Part shown: piece by piece, positions 35,169 to 43,421 of the stretch
Position numbering within the stretch: the first letter of the stretch is position 1
Layout of the letters: each line of letters opens with the position of its first letter
NCBI GenBank assembly: GCA_041797745.1
Contig: JBHBZU010000017.1
Coordinates: forward strand, 1-60,890
From: UBA3871 sp041797745
Lineage (GTDB): Bacteria > Bacillota > Clostridia > Peptostreptococcales > Anaerovoracaceae
Length of the DNA stretch: 60,890 bases
Reading direction: 5' to 3'
The notes under the pieces: generated by a model
What the model was told of the DNA's origin: nothing
Seen by the model: the letters and a program-made list of their open reading frames with translations, nothing else
The model's database searches: none
Program-made: the position numbers and the translations under genes

Positions 35169-35743
35169 AATACTCCTTTTTTCTTCTAAACCGTCATTTT
35201 AGAATTTGATGGCGGCTTCTGTAAGGCCTTTACACCTGTAAAGACGGATTTTTTCTTTCGTTGGTTACATATTTTGAAAAAAATTATAAAAAGTTTTTAT
35301 ATACTTCCATATAATGATTATATTTTATTCCGTGATACGAAACAATGCAAATACATTCTATTTCTTAATAAATTCTCTCTTTAATCTTGCGGATTTAAAG
35401 CTTCGATTCACAAAGTAGTAAAGGTGTACATATGGCGGTCATAGGTAACTATGGATGGCTATAGGTAACTATTGGTGACTATTGGTCAATATATTTAAAA
35501 TACTGTATACAAAGCAGACGAGTCTTTATGGGCTCGTCTATTTTTCAGCCTATATAAATGAATCTGTTGGTGAGGTTTCAAACACTCCGCAAGCAATAGC
35601 CCCGCGCAAAGAAATTTTTAGCATTTTTCAATAATTTTTCTTTTGAAAATCCTTTCCGCGTGATAGAATAATTATGTTATTTCTAATTTAGTTAAGGCAT
35701 ACTGCCATAGTCAAGAAATAGTGATTGTTTGGAGTAAATAAAT
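35169..35743. other. Long intergenic region upstream of the ECF sigma and EamA genes
   Basis: No standard gene is seen. It contains a 20-nt tandem direct repeat (ATAGGTAACTAT at 35441 and 35461), a possible 10-codon reading frame at 35432-35464 with AGGTG five nucleotides before its ATG, and a + strand terminator at 35516-35544. A weak TTGAAA box at 35643 lies before the EamA gene. Confidence 0.5.
35516..35544 (+). terminator. Orphan + strand terminator upstream of the EamA gene
   Basis: AGACGAG (35516-35522) and CTCGTCT (35533-35539) form a 7-bp stem followed by ATTTTTC. No annotated + strand gene ends here, so it implies a short transcript or an attenuator before the transporter gene. Confidence 0.65.
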
Positions 35744-36640
35744 ATGAAAAAAGAACTTCAGGCCGATTTGGCCTTAATATTCGTGGCTGCCTCTTGGGGT
35801 GCTTCCAATTACATGATTTCCTTATGCAGACAGTTGATGGGTCCTATTTGCCTCAACGCCTTTCGTTTCGGTATAGCCGCATTAATAGTTTGCGCTTTCG
35901 GATACAAACATTTAAAAAAGTTAAACTTCACCACTTTGAAATATGCCATGGGCATGGGAATATTTCTTACTTTCTGCTATATATTTGTAAACATCGGAAT
36001 CATGCACACAACCATATCAAATTCAGGCTTTTACTGCGGACTTACGGTACTTTTCATACCGGTTCTGGAGTGGCTGTTTTTTAGAAAGAAGCCTGACACA
36101 AAACTTTTTCTTGTTTTAGTGGCAGTGGTAATTGGTGTATTCCTTATGAGCATGCGAGGAGACTTTTCCTTTAATACGGCAAACCTCAAGGGCGATTTGC
36201 TTTGTATGTGCTGCGCCTTAAGCTATGCTTTCAATGTCATCATCTGTGATATAGGTCTTAAGGATGAAAGGTGTAATGCTTATAATTTAGGCGCTGTTCA
36301 ACTGGTAATTACTTTCATACTTTGTACCCTCGGTACTCTTTCCTTTGAAAGCTTTATTATTCCCGATGACAAACTCATCCTCGGTATCATAATATTTTTA
36401 GGTGTTTTCTGTACAGGACTTCCTTTTATCGTGCAGCCCATCGCCATGCAATATACATCAGGCACCAAGGTTGGTATCATCTTCACTTTGGAACCGCTGT
36501 TATGTGCAGTTTTCGCATTCTTCCTCGCAGGAGAACGCTTATCTTTCTTCAATTACATCGGTATGTTGCTGCTTTTGGCAGGTATTATATTTATGGAAAT
36601 TGATTTTAAGGAAATAAAAAAGAAAGATGTTGCCGCTTGA
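35744..36640 (+). CDS. EamA/DMT superfamily transporter
   Basis: This 298-residue protein has ten predicted membrane helices in two EamA repeats (about 8-140 and 150-285), with family features SWGASNYMISL near the start and EPLLCAVFAFFLAGERLS near residue 250. EamA proteins export amino acids or other metabolites. The start has TTTGGAG upstream. It stands alone on the + strand with a terminator behind it and a possible attenuator region in front. The substrate is not determinable. Confidence 0.92.
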   Translation: MKKELQADLALIFVAASWGASNYMISLCRQLMGPICLNAFRFGIAALIVCAFGYKHLKKLNFTTLKYAMGMGIFLTFCYIFVNIGIMHTTISNSGFYCGLTVLFIPVLEWLFFRKKPDTKLFLVLVAVVIGVFLMSMRGDFSFNTANLKGDLLCMCCALSYAFNVIICDIGLKDERCNAYNLGAVQLVITFILCTLGTLSFESFIIPDDKLILGIIIFLGVFCTGLPFIVQPIAMQYTSGTKVGIIFTLEPLLCAVFAFFLAGERLSFFNYIGMLLLLAGIIFMEIDFKEIKKKDVAA

Positions 36641-36695
36641 TTTGATTAAATATGAATCAAGAGCTAAACGCTCTTAACTCTTACACAATGACTAA

Positions 36696-36733
36696 AAAAC
36701 GTCGGACGAAAAAATTATTTCATCCGACGTTTT
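36696..36733. terminator. Bidirectional terminator between EamA and Cys-Ala protein genes
   Basis: AAAACGTCGGA (36696-36706) and TCCGACGTTTT (36723-36733) form an 11-bp stem between convergent genes, with T-runs on both strands. A smaller AAGAGC/GCTCTT stem precedes it at 36659-36675. Confidence 0.85.
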
Positions 36734-36781
36734 CTATTTTGTATTAATCTGTTTTGTATTAATCTTAATAGCCTATATCCT

Positions 36782-38008
36782 TTACTTGTGTTTTTTAGCT
36801 TTAGCCAGCATTTCTATACTCTTAAGCTTTAATTTAGTATTATAGAAGTCCTTGGTACTGCAACCCGCACGCCCGCTTGAAGCACAAGCACAAGCGCAGG
36901 CACAAGCACATGAACTGTGAGCACAGGCACATGAACGATGTGAGCTAGATCTTGGAATAGGAATATATGCAACATGAACTCTCATGAAAGTGTTCGGATC
37001 TTCACATGCAAATTCACCGTCTTTATCCATTTTCTTTTCAGCTTCGCTCAAATCTTCTTCCTTAACTATTTCTTCACTTTCAACAAAGCTGTGACCGCAA
37101 TAGTCGCATACTGTTTGACCGTCGCCACGAACTGAACCGCAGCCTGGGCAAGAAGCAAAGTACTTAACGCGAGTATGTGTAATCTTAACTTGCTTCTTTT
37201 CACCAAAGCCCGATTTTTTTGTATAGGATTTAGAACTGCTAATAATCGCTATTATAGGAACTATTGTAATAATCAAACTCACTATGGAAATTATTCCCTC
37301 TGCAGCAGAATCCACAAACATACCATAGGAATCTTCCCATTCGTAATCATCACCCTCATTATTAGTCATGACCCATTTAGACTCATCAAAAGTAAAGGCT
37401 TCATTCGGATAGGTCACTGAAATGGTTTTACGCTCTCCCAGAGACGGAGTAAAGGTCCATTCGTTGTACCCGTTTACAGTTACCGCACTTGGATACCAAC
37501 TGGAAACCTTGTCCGCATTCCAGCGAATAGTTAGGTTATCAACATTTGCAGAATCAAACCATGCAGGTGTAAATTCGTATGTGGTGTAGCCCTCCTGCGC
37601 CATGTTCATAGCGTACATATAGTCCTGAACCAATGTGAAATCAAGGGTTACCGTTTCGCCCTCATAATAGTCCTTATCTAAATAAATTTTGAGAGTACTA
37701 CCGTTTTCTCCGCTGTATTCCATCTCTTCAATGCTATCGGATTCCGCCGTATATTCAACATAGTTTCCGTTCGGTATTCCTATATTTGCCCAGCTAAGAG
37801 GTCCTATCCCGTCAGATTCCAAAACTTTCCACTCTATATGGTATTGCAGATTTACAGTTGCGTCTTCATTTACATCCGCTGTAATAGTAAAGTTTATAAT
37901 TTCGTCAGTAACGTCATCTGCAAAGGATGTATAAACACCTGAAAACATTAGAATCATTACAATACTTAAAACAGCTACAAGTCTTTTTATATAGCCCAGA
38001 ACTTTCAT
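36782..38008 (-). CDS. Membrane protein with zinc ribbon and cytoplasmic Cys-Ala repeat tail (putative radical SAM substrate)
   Basis: No characterised family was recognised. The 408-residue protein has a signal-like segment (7-30, ending SFA), an extracytoplasmic beta-rich domain resembling DUF2207 (31-235) and a membrane helix (238-257). A cytoplasmic part follows with a zinc ribbon (C287, C290, C301, C304) and an unusual tail. Residues 360-383 contain C360, C362, C367, C369, C371, C373, C375 and C383, mostly alternating with Ala, then GRAGC and a Lys-rich helix. The ATG lies 1 nt after the radical SAM stop, with AAAGGAGGG inside that gene. The tail looks like a RiPP-type core exposed to the cytosolic enzyme. 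Metal or cluster binding is the alternative. Confidence 0.75.
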   Translation of the reverse strand: MKVLGYIKRLVAVLSIVMILMFSGVYTSFADDVTDEIINFTITADVNEDATVNLQYHIEWKVLESDGIGPLSWANIGIPNGNYVEYTAESDSIEEMEYSGENGSTLKIYLDKDYYEGETVTLDFTLVQDYMYAMNMAQEGYTTYEFTPAWFDSANVDNLTIRWNADKVSSWYPSAVTVNGYNEWTFTPSLGERKTISVTYPNEAFTFDESKWVMTNNEGDDYEWEDSYGMFVDSAAEGIISIVSLIITIVPIIAIISSSKSYTKKSGFGEKKQVKITHTRVKYFASCPGCGSVRGDGQTVCDYCGHSFVESEEIVKEEDLSEAEKKMDKDGEFACEDPNTFMRVHVAYIPIPRSSSHRSCACAHSSCACACACACASSGRAGCSTKDFYNTKLKLKSIEMLAKAKKHK

Positions 38009-38009
38009 A

Positions 38010-39401
38010 CTAGCACCCTCCTTTAGCTTCTAAATCGGAAACTTTTCTCAAAGGACATTTCCCTATAAGTTGTGCGGAATATTCTCTTCTGGACTTACAC
38101 TCTTTGCTGTTCCAGATACTTTCCCAATCATCTTCCAGGAAGTTTCCGAGTACCTCACCTGAAAGCCAGCTCTGGCAAGGCACAACATTGCCCGCAGGGG
38201 TGATAGCCATATTGCTTAAACAAGCGCCACAGGCAGGCGCCTTAATTCCAAGCTCTGTGCAAAAATCCGCTTGAATCCATCCCGGAGAGGTGAACGCAAT
38301 TTCCATTCCGTTTGCATTACAGTATTCCACTGCCTCACATAAAATTTCCTTTAATTCAGAAGTTGAAAGCTGTAGAGCTTCGGAATCTTCAGTCTCCGCA
38401 TTGCCTGTGGTAATAAGGCTGGAGCAGGTCACATATAGGATTCCCAAGTCACGCAAAAACTCCAAGGTTTTCACATAATCACGGTTGAGGGTGCAAAGAG
38501 GTGTATTGATACTGACTCCGATTTCAGCCTCAATAGCATTTTTAATTCCTGCAAGAGTTTCCTCGTATCTGGGTGCACCAACCAATTTGTTATGAATCGA
38601 AGCATCCTCTGAATAAAAAGTAATCTGCATACTGTCTAAAGACACTTCTTTCAGACGTTTACACAGTTCTTTAGTCAATAAGATACCGTTAGTGTTAAGC
38701 CTTGTTACAAACCATGATGCGTATTCAATCAGTTCCGGCAAGTCTTCCCGAATAGTCGGCTCTCCACCTGTGAATGTAAGCTGCGGAATATTTACTTCCT
38801 TGCACTTATCAATAACCCTCTTCCATTCTTCAGTTGTAAGTTCCTTTTCTTCCGCTCTTACCTGACCCGCCGCATAGCAATGAACACACTTTTGGTTGCA
38901 GTTCCATCTGCCCTCATGAGTCATGGCGCTTACCATTAAATCCATGCGATGTGGGGCTTTCATATAAGGCGCATATTCTCCGATATTAAGATATACAACC
39001 TCTTCATCAGGTATTTCCCCATAGGCAATCTGCTTAAAGGCATTAGTAATACGGTAAACATCTTTTTTAATGTACCTGCTGGGTAATAGCGGGAAAACTT
39101 TCCTTATTCCTTTAGAGGTCTTCTTCATAACCTCCGCAAGATTTTCTTCTGAAAGCTCACGTCCGCTATATTCGTTTACTGCATTGATAAATTCCGACAA
39201 CAAAATAGCCCAAGACGGAGAAACAGGGATAATATCCTGCCCGTTAATAATAGCCACGCTATCCCCGAACTCTCCGTTGACAATAGCCGGAGGCAACAAA
39301 TGAATGCGCACCACCCCCGGACCGCCGGGATTTAGTGTGGTGTGAAGCATTCCGTTAAAATGCTCCTCTGCATACTTCAAAATTCTTTTGTTTACTCCCA
39401 T
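38010..39401 (-). CDS. Radical SAM/SPASM domain protein, putative peptide-modifying enzyme
   Basis: This 463-residue protein carries the radical SAM cluster motif CNQKCVHCY (C168, C172, C175), the GGEPT motif near 210 and a Cys-rich SPASM-like C-terminus (CGACLSNMAI, VVPCQSW, ECKSR, KCPLR and a final GGC) for extra Fe-S clusters. The N-terminal 150 residues include a possible peptide-binding (PqqD/RRE-like) stretch. The ATG at 39401 has GAGGTG 6 nt upstream. It follows the M20 gene and is directly coupled to the Cys-Ala protein, its likely substrate. Because the operon makes tetrapyrroles, a porphyrin-directed role like NirJ/AhbC/AhbD is the main alternative. Confidence 0.85.
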   Translation of the reverse strand: MGVNKRILKYAEEHFNGMLHTTLNPGGPGVVRIHLLPPAIVNGEFGDSVAIINGQDIIPVSPSWAILLSEFINAVNEYSGRELSEENLAEVMKKTSKGIRKVFPLLPSRYIKKDVYRITNAFKQIAYGEIPDEEVVYLNIGEYAPYMKAPHRMDLMVSAMTHEGRWNCNQKCVHCYAAGQVRAEEKELTTEEWKRVIDKCKEVNIPQLTFTGGEPTIREDLPELIEYASWFVTRLNTNGILLTKELCKRLKEVSLDSMQITFYSEDASIHNKLVGAPRYEETLAGIKNAIEAEIGVSINTPLCTLNRDYVKTLEFLRDLGILYVTCSSLITTGNAETEDSEALQLSTSELKEILCEAVEYCNANGMEIAFTSPGWIQADFCTELGIKAPACGACLSNMAITPAGNVVPCQSWLSGEVLGNFLEDDWESIWNSKECKSRREYSAQLIGKCPLRKVSDLEAKGGC

Positions 39402-39406
39402 TTTTA

Positions 39407-40714
39407 TCACCTCATAAATTTATCTACTATCGTGGTAAATGCTTTTACCCCGATTTTTAATATACTCTCATCAAAATCGAAATATCCGTTATGATGGCTC
39501 TCCGCCAATGGAGTTAATAATGCCATGTAGGCAGCCTTTCCGCCGTGTTCCCTCACCGCATCCATCATGCAGGTAAAATCATCCGTTCCGCCTGTCTGTT
39601 TCAGCTCCAGCTGGGTATATTCAAGTTCAGGTATATTCTCTACCGCTTCAATGATATCCCTAGCCACATCCAAATCTCCGCCACCTGCACCGCAGATTCC
39701 CATAATCTTTGTATCGCAGGTACAGCCGAAAGCCCCACTGACATTCTCTGCCATTTCCTTTACCTTATGAAACAGTCTCTGCTCTACTTCCGTATTTTCT
39801 CCGCGAGTTTCCAAGCACATTCGGCAATCCTCCGGCACCACGTTACGACCGCTTCCTCCTGAAATCTTACCTATATTAAGTCTGCTGCTACCGCGACTGT
39901 CTTGCAGGAAAGCCTGCATTCCGCTTACCGCAATACAAGCGGCATTGATTGCGTTAGCTCCGTTTTCAGGGGACAGCCCCGCATGAGCGCTCTTTCCCCG
40001 AATAAGTACATCAAATTTCGTAGTTGCATAAAGACCGGTCTGTGTACCTGCCAAGCCCATTTTTCCCGACGGAGAATCGTATATGTGGGCAGCCAAAACC
40101 ACATCCACATCATCCAGTACACCTGTCTTAACTATTGCCATTGCGCCCCTGTCTCCCTCTTCTGCCGGCTGGAAGATGAATTTAACAGTTCCGCAAAGCT
40201 CATCCTTATGGGTTGCCAATATGGCTGCTGTAATCAAGCCTATGGCGGTATGTCCGTCATGTCCGCAGGTATGCGCCATACCGCGATTTTTAGAAGAAAA
40301 TCCCTCTCTGAAAGGTCTGTGCTTTTCAGTGGCCGCCTCGTTTACATCGTTACTGTCGATATCGAAACGAAGTGCTATAACAGGCCCTGCTTTCCCTGTT
40401 TCCAAAGTTGCAACTGCCCCTGTGAAGCCTTTCATCTCGCTGATAATATTGGGGTCCGCACCGTCGGCAAAGGCACGTCGGCTGGCTGATTCCAAAGTCA
40501 GCACATCAGGTCTTGCCCATGCATGTTCGGCACTTACCACTGCCCTGCCACATTTAACAGATAGTCCTGTGGCTCTAAGGTATTCAACTATCTTGGAGGT
40601 GGTTCTAAACTCGTTCCAGCCCGATTCTGCATACTTGTGAAAGTCTCTGCGTATAGCTATAAGCTCTTCTTCTTTTTCATTTATTTCTTTGTAAATTTCA
40701 TTTAGATTCATCAT
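39407..40714 (-). CDS. M20 family metallo-amidohydrolase
   Basis: This 435-residue protein resembles AbgB/HipO-type aminoacylases. Visible features are RRDFHKYAE near 25, the metal-ligand region ALRFDIDSNDV, MAHTCGHDGHTA (near 148), QPAEEGDRGA (near 180, catalytic Glu), AAHIYD and the late ESHHNGYFD ligand. A dimerisation lid is inserted at about 210-330. It would cleave an N-acyl amino acid or a small peptide amide. Its ATG shares one base with the stop of the upstream sirC-like gene, and it precedes the radical SAM gene by 5 nt. A processing role for the neighbouring system is possible but unproven. Confidence 0.9.
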   Translation of the reverse strand: MMNLNEIYKEINEKEEELIAIRRDFHKYAESGWNEFRTTSKIVEYLRATGLSVKCGRAVVSAEHAWARPDVLTLESASRRAFADGADPNIISEMKGFTGAVATLETGKAGPVIALRFDIDSNDVNEAATEKHRPFREGFSSKNRGMAHTCGHDGHTAIGLITAAILATHKDELCGTVKFIFQPAEEGDRGAMAIVKTGVLDDVDVVLAAHIYDSPSGKMGLAGTQTGLYATTKFDVLIRGKSAHAGLSPENGANAINAACIAVSGMQAFLQDSRGSSRLNIGKISGGSGRNVVPEDCRMCLETRGENTEVEQRLFHKVKEMAENVSGAFGCTCDTKIMGICGAGGGDLDVARDIIEAVENIPELEYTQLELKQTGGTDDFTCMMDAVREHGGKAAYMALLTPLAESHHNGYFDFDESILKIGVKAFTTIVDKFMR

Positions 40715-41151
40715 TATTTTTGAAACAGCCTTTCAATTAACATTCTTGTTTCTTTCACTCTTTTATGATTTTTTCCTGAAGCATTTATGCCGATTACAAT
40801 TTCCTCTTCTACAACTACCGAGGGAAAGTAAAAATCGCAAAGCTTGCGGTCACTTGATACATTTACCAAAATTTTTTTCTCCCGGCAAATTTCATATATT
40901 CTATGATTCACGGCTTCATCATCTGTCGCCGCACATACAATATCAAAGCCCTCTATATCAGACTCCTTAAAAGCCCGTTTTTCTAAATGTAAAACCGTAA
41001 CCTCCATCAAGTCTTTTGTAATTTCCTTTGCCACCACATGAATTTCAGGTTCAAATTTCAGTAGGGTTTTCACTCTGCGAAAGGCAATATTCCCTCCACC
41101 TACCACCAGTATTTTCTTTTTAGAAATATCTACAAACATTGGAAAAAACAT
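40714..41151 (-). CDS. Precorrin-2 dehydrogenase-like NAD-binding protein (short SirC/CysG-N type)
   Basis: This 145-residue protein matches the N-terminal part of siroheme synthases. FPMFVDISKKKILVVGGGNIAFRRV holds the Rossmann glycines and the following residues keep the VCAATDD and NVSSD regions. It would oxidise precorrin-2 to sirohydrochlorin with NAD, feeding CbiK. It is shorter than full SirC (about 200 residues) and lacks the C-terminal helical dimerisation domain. It is packed between hemL (1-nt overlap) and the M20 gene. The short form may need a partner or have lost activity. Confidence 0.85.
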   Translation of the reverse strand: MFFPMFVDISKKKILVVGGGNIAFRRVKTLLKFEPEIHVVAKEITKDLMEVTVLHLEKRAFKESDIEGFDIVCAATDDEAVNHRIYEICREKKILVNVSSDRKLCDFYFPSVVVEEEIVIGINASGKNHKRVKETRMLIERLFQK

Positions 41152-42431
41152 TATTTAAAGAACCCTTTCATTGTTTCCAGTACGCCCTTAAGCTCTTCCT
41201 CTGTATGTGCCGCGGATAAGAACATTGCCTCAAACTGTGACGGTGCAATATAGTAACCCTTGGCAAACATATATCTGCAATATTCCGTGAACTTGGCTGT
41301 GTCGGAGGTTTTAGCGGTTTCGTAATTAATGACCTTTTCTCCCGTAAAGAAGATACACCCCAAAGACGCCATGTGGTTAGCACTTACAGGAAAACCTGCT
41401 TTACCTGCAATTTCCGCCACCTGCTCATAGAACCAATCTGCTTTTTCATTAAGTTTTGCGTATATCTCAGGATGTTCTTTTAGTATTTTCAGTTGTGCAT
41501 AGCCTGCCGCCATGGCAACAGGGTTACCGCTTAAAGTACCTGCCTGATACACGGCTCCTAAAGGAGCTATACATTCCATTATTTCGCGTTTTCCGCCATA
41601 GGCACCAACCGGCATACCTGCTCCGATAATCTTACCGTAAGTCGCTAAATCCGCATTGACACCGGAAAAGCCCTGCGCCCCTGCGTAATCTACTCTAAAT
41701 CCGGTTATTACTTCATCGAAAATGAGCACCGCATTGTATTTGTCGCATAAAGCTCTCAAGCCTTTCAGAAAGCTTTTCTCCGGTAAAACAACCCCCATGT
41801 TTGCAGCTATCGGTTCTACAATAACTGCCGCAATTTCTTTAGGGAAAGTTTCAAAAAGTTTCTCTACGGAAGATAAATCGTTGTAAACTGCCGAAAGGGT
41901 GTCCCTTGTACATCCTGACGGAACTCCTGCACTGTCAGGAATGCCCGCAGTCATGACTCCGGAGCCCGCCTGCACTAAAAGTGCGTCGGAATGTCCATGG
42001 TAACAGCCCATAAACTTCACTATCTTATCCCTGCCTGTGTATCCTCGAGCGCAGCGAATAGCACTCATTACAGCCTCCGTGCCGGAATTTACCATACGAA
42101 TCATCTCAATGTTTGGAACGGAAGAACAGATAAGCTCCGCCATTTCCACCTCTTTTTTAGTGGCTGCCCCATAGCTTAACCCGTTTTCGCAAGCCTTAAT
42201 TACCGCTTCCCGAACAGCAGGATGATTATGCCCTAAAATCATTGGCCCCCATGAACCGACGAAATCCAAGTATTTGTTGCCGTCTTCATCAAACATATAG
42301 GCACCCTCTGCCTTGCAAATCATCGGCGGCACGCCGTCGATAGAACGAAATGCCCTCACAGGACTGTTTACCCCACCGGGAATAACCTTACAACCCCTCG
42401 CAAAAATTTCTTCGGATTTTGTCATCTTCAT
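41151..42431 (-). CDS. hemL: Glutamate-1-semialdehyde 2,1-aminomutase
   Basis: HemL converts glutamate-1-semialdehyde to 5-aminolevulinate, a PLP-dependent step directly after HemA. It has the start region VIPGGVNSPVRAF, GATKKEVEMAE, MVNSGTEAVMSAIR, VIFDEVITGFRV-like segment LIFDEVITG and the PLP lysine in YGKIIGAGMPVGAYGG (near residue 265). At 426 residues it is full length. It follows hemB by 6 nt in the tetrapyrrole operon. Confidence 0.98.
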   Translation of the reverse strand: MKMTKSEEIFARGCKVIPGGVNSPVRAFRSIDGVPPMICKAEGAYMFDEDGNKYLDFVGSWGPMILGHNHPAVREAVIKACENGLSYGAATKKEVEMAELICSSVPNIEMIRMVNSGTEAVMSAIRCARGYTGRDKIVKFMGCYHGHSDALLVQAGSGVMTAGIPDSAGVPSGCTRDTLSAVYNDLSSVEKLFETFPKEIAAVIVEPIAANMGVVLPEKSFLKGLRALCDKYNAVLIFDEVITGFRVDYAGAQGFSGVNADLATYGKIIGAGMPVGAYGGKREIMECIAPLGAVYQAGTLSGNPVAMAAGYAQLKILKEHPEIYAKLNEKADWFYEQVAEIAGKAGFPVSANHMASLGCIFFTGEKVINYETAKTSDTAKFTEYCRYMFAKGYYIAPSQFEAMFLSAAHTEEELKGVLETMKGFFK

Positions 42432-42437
42432 AAGCCC

Positions 42438-43421
42438 TTAACCAATTTTACCTTCCTGCATATATTTTGCAATTTCCTCTGCATAGTATGTTATATAGAT
42501 ATCGCAACCTGCTCTAAAAGCACAGGTAGCAGATTCACAAATAATCTTTTCCTCATCAATATATCCAAGCTGTGCCCCTGCCTTAATCATGGAATATTCC
42601 CCGCTTACACTGTATGCGGCAACAGGAACATTCGTTGCTTTCTTCACTTCCGCAAGAATATCCAAATAAGACATGGCAGGTTTTACCATGATAATATCCG
42701 CACCCTCTTCCACATCCGCCAGCGCCTCTTTAAGAGCTTCTCTGCTGTTGTGGTAGTCCATTTGATAAGACTTGCGGTCGCCAAAGGATGGAGCGGAGCC
42801 TGCTGCGTCTCTGAAAGGACCATAAAAAGCTGAAGCATACTTTACCGCATAAGACATGATAGGAATATTTATAAAACCATGCTTGTCCAAAAGCTTACGA
42901 ATAGCTGAAACTCTTCCATCCATCATATCTGAGGGTGCCACCATATCTGCTCCTGCTTTTACGTGGGATAAAGCTGTTTTTGCTAAAAGCTCCAAAGTTT
43001 TGTCATTGTCTACATCATGGTTGCAAAGAACTCCGCAATGCCCATGAGAAGTATATTCGCACATACATACATCGGAAATCACATACATTTCAGGATGCTC
43101 AGACTTAATCTTGCGAATAGCCCTTTGAACAATACCTTTATCACTGTATGCACCGCTGCCAATCTCATCCTTTTCATCAGGAATACCGAAAATAATCAGA
43201 CCGGTTACACCCTGTTCCAAAAGGGATTTAACTTTCTGATTTACAGTATCTATGCTGTACCTAAACTGATTTGGCATGGTAGGAATTTCTTCCACCACTC
43301 CGGTACCCTCTTTTACAAATATGGGATATACCAGCATAGAAGCGTCCATTCTGGTTTCTCTTACCATCTTACGTAAATTTTCCCCATATCTCAATCTTCT
43401 TGGTCTTTTAATTATTTCCAC
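42438..43421 (-). CDS. hemB: Delta-aminolevulinic acid dehydratase (porphobilinogen synthase)
   Basis: HemB joins two 5-aminolevulinates to porphobilinogen. Zinc ligands CMCEYTSHGHCG (near 118-129) and both Schiff-base lysine regions (YAVKYAS and MVKPAMSY) are present, so it is the zinc-dependent class. A GTG at 43421 was chosen: GGAGG lies 8 nt upstream and the encoded MEIIKRPRRLR matches the usual short N-terminus. ATGs at 43436 and 43451 are alternatives without a good binding site and would overlap the upstream gene further. With the GTG start the overlap with cobA-hemD is 14 nt and the product is 327 residues. Confidence 0.95.
   Translation of the reverse strand: MEIIKRPRRLRYGENLRKMVRETRMDASMLVYPIFVKEGTGVVEEIPTMPNQFRYSIDTVNQKVKSLLEQGVTGLIIFGIPDEKDEIGSGAYSDKGIVQRAIRKIKSEHPEMYVISDVCMCEYTSHGHCGVLCNHDVDNDKTLELLAKTALSHVKAGADMVAPSDMMDGRVSAIRKLLDKHGFINIPIMSYAVKYASAFYGPFRDAAGSAPSFGDRKSYQMDYHNSREALKEALADVEEGADIIMVKPAMSYLDILAEVKKATNVPVAAYSVSGEYSMIKAGAQLGYIDEEKIICESATCAFRAGCDIYITYYAEEIAKYMQEGKIG

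Noticed and set aside
36600..38008. Separate small RiPP precursor peptide near the radical SAM gene
   Set aside because: No short frame with a ribosome-binding site was found near the enzyme; the only Cys-rich core-like sequence is the tail of the membrane protein.
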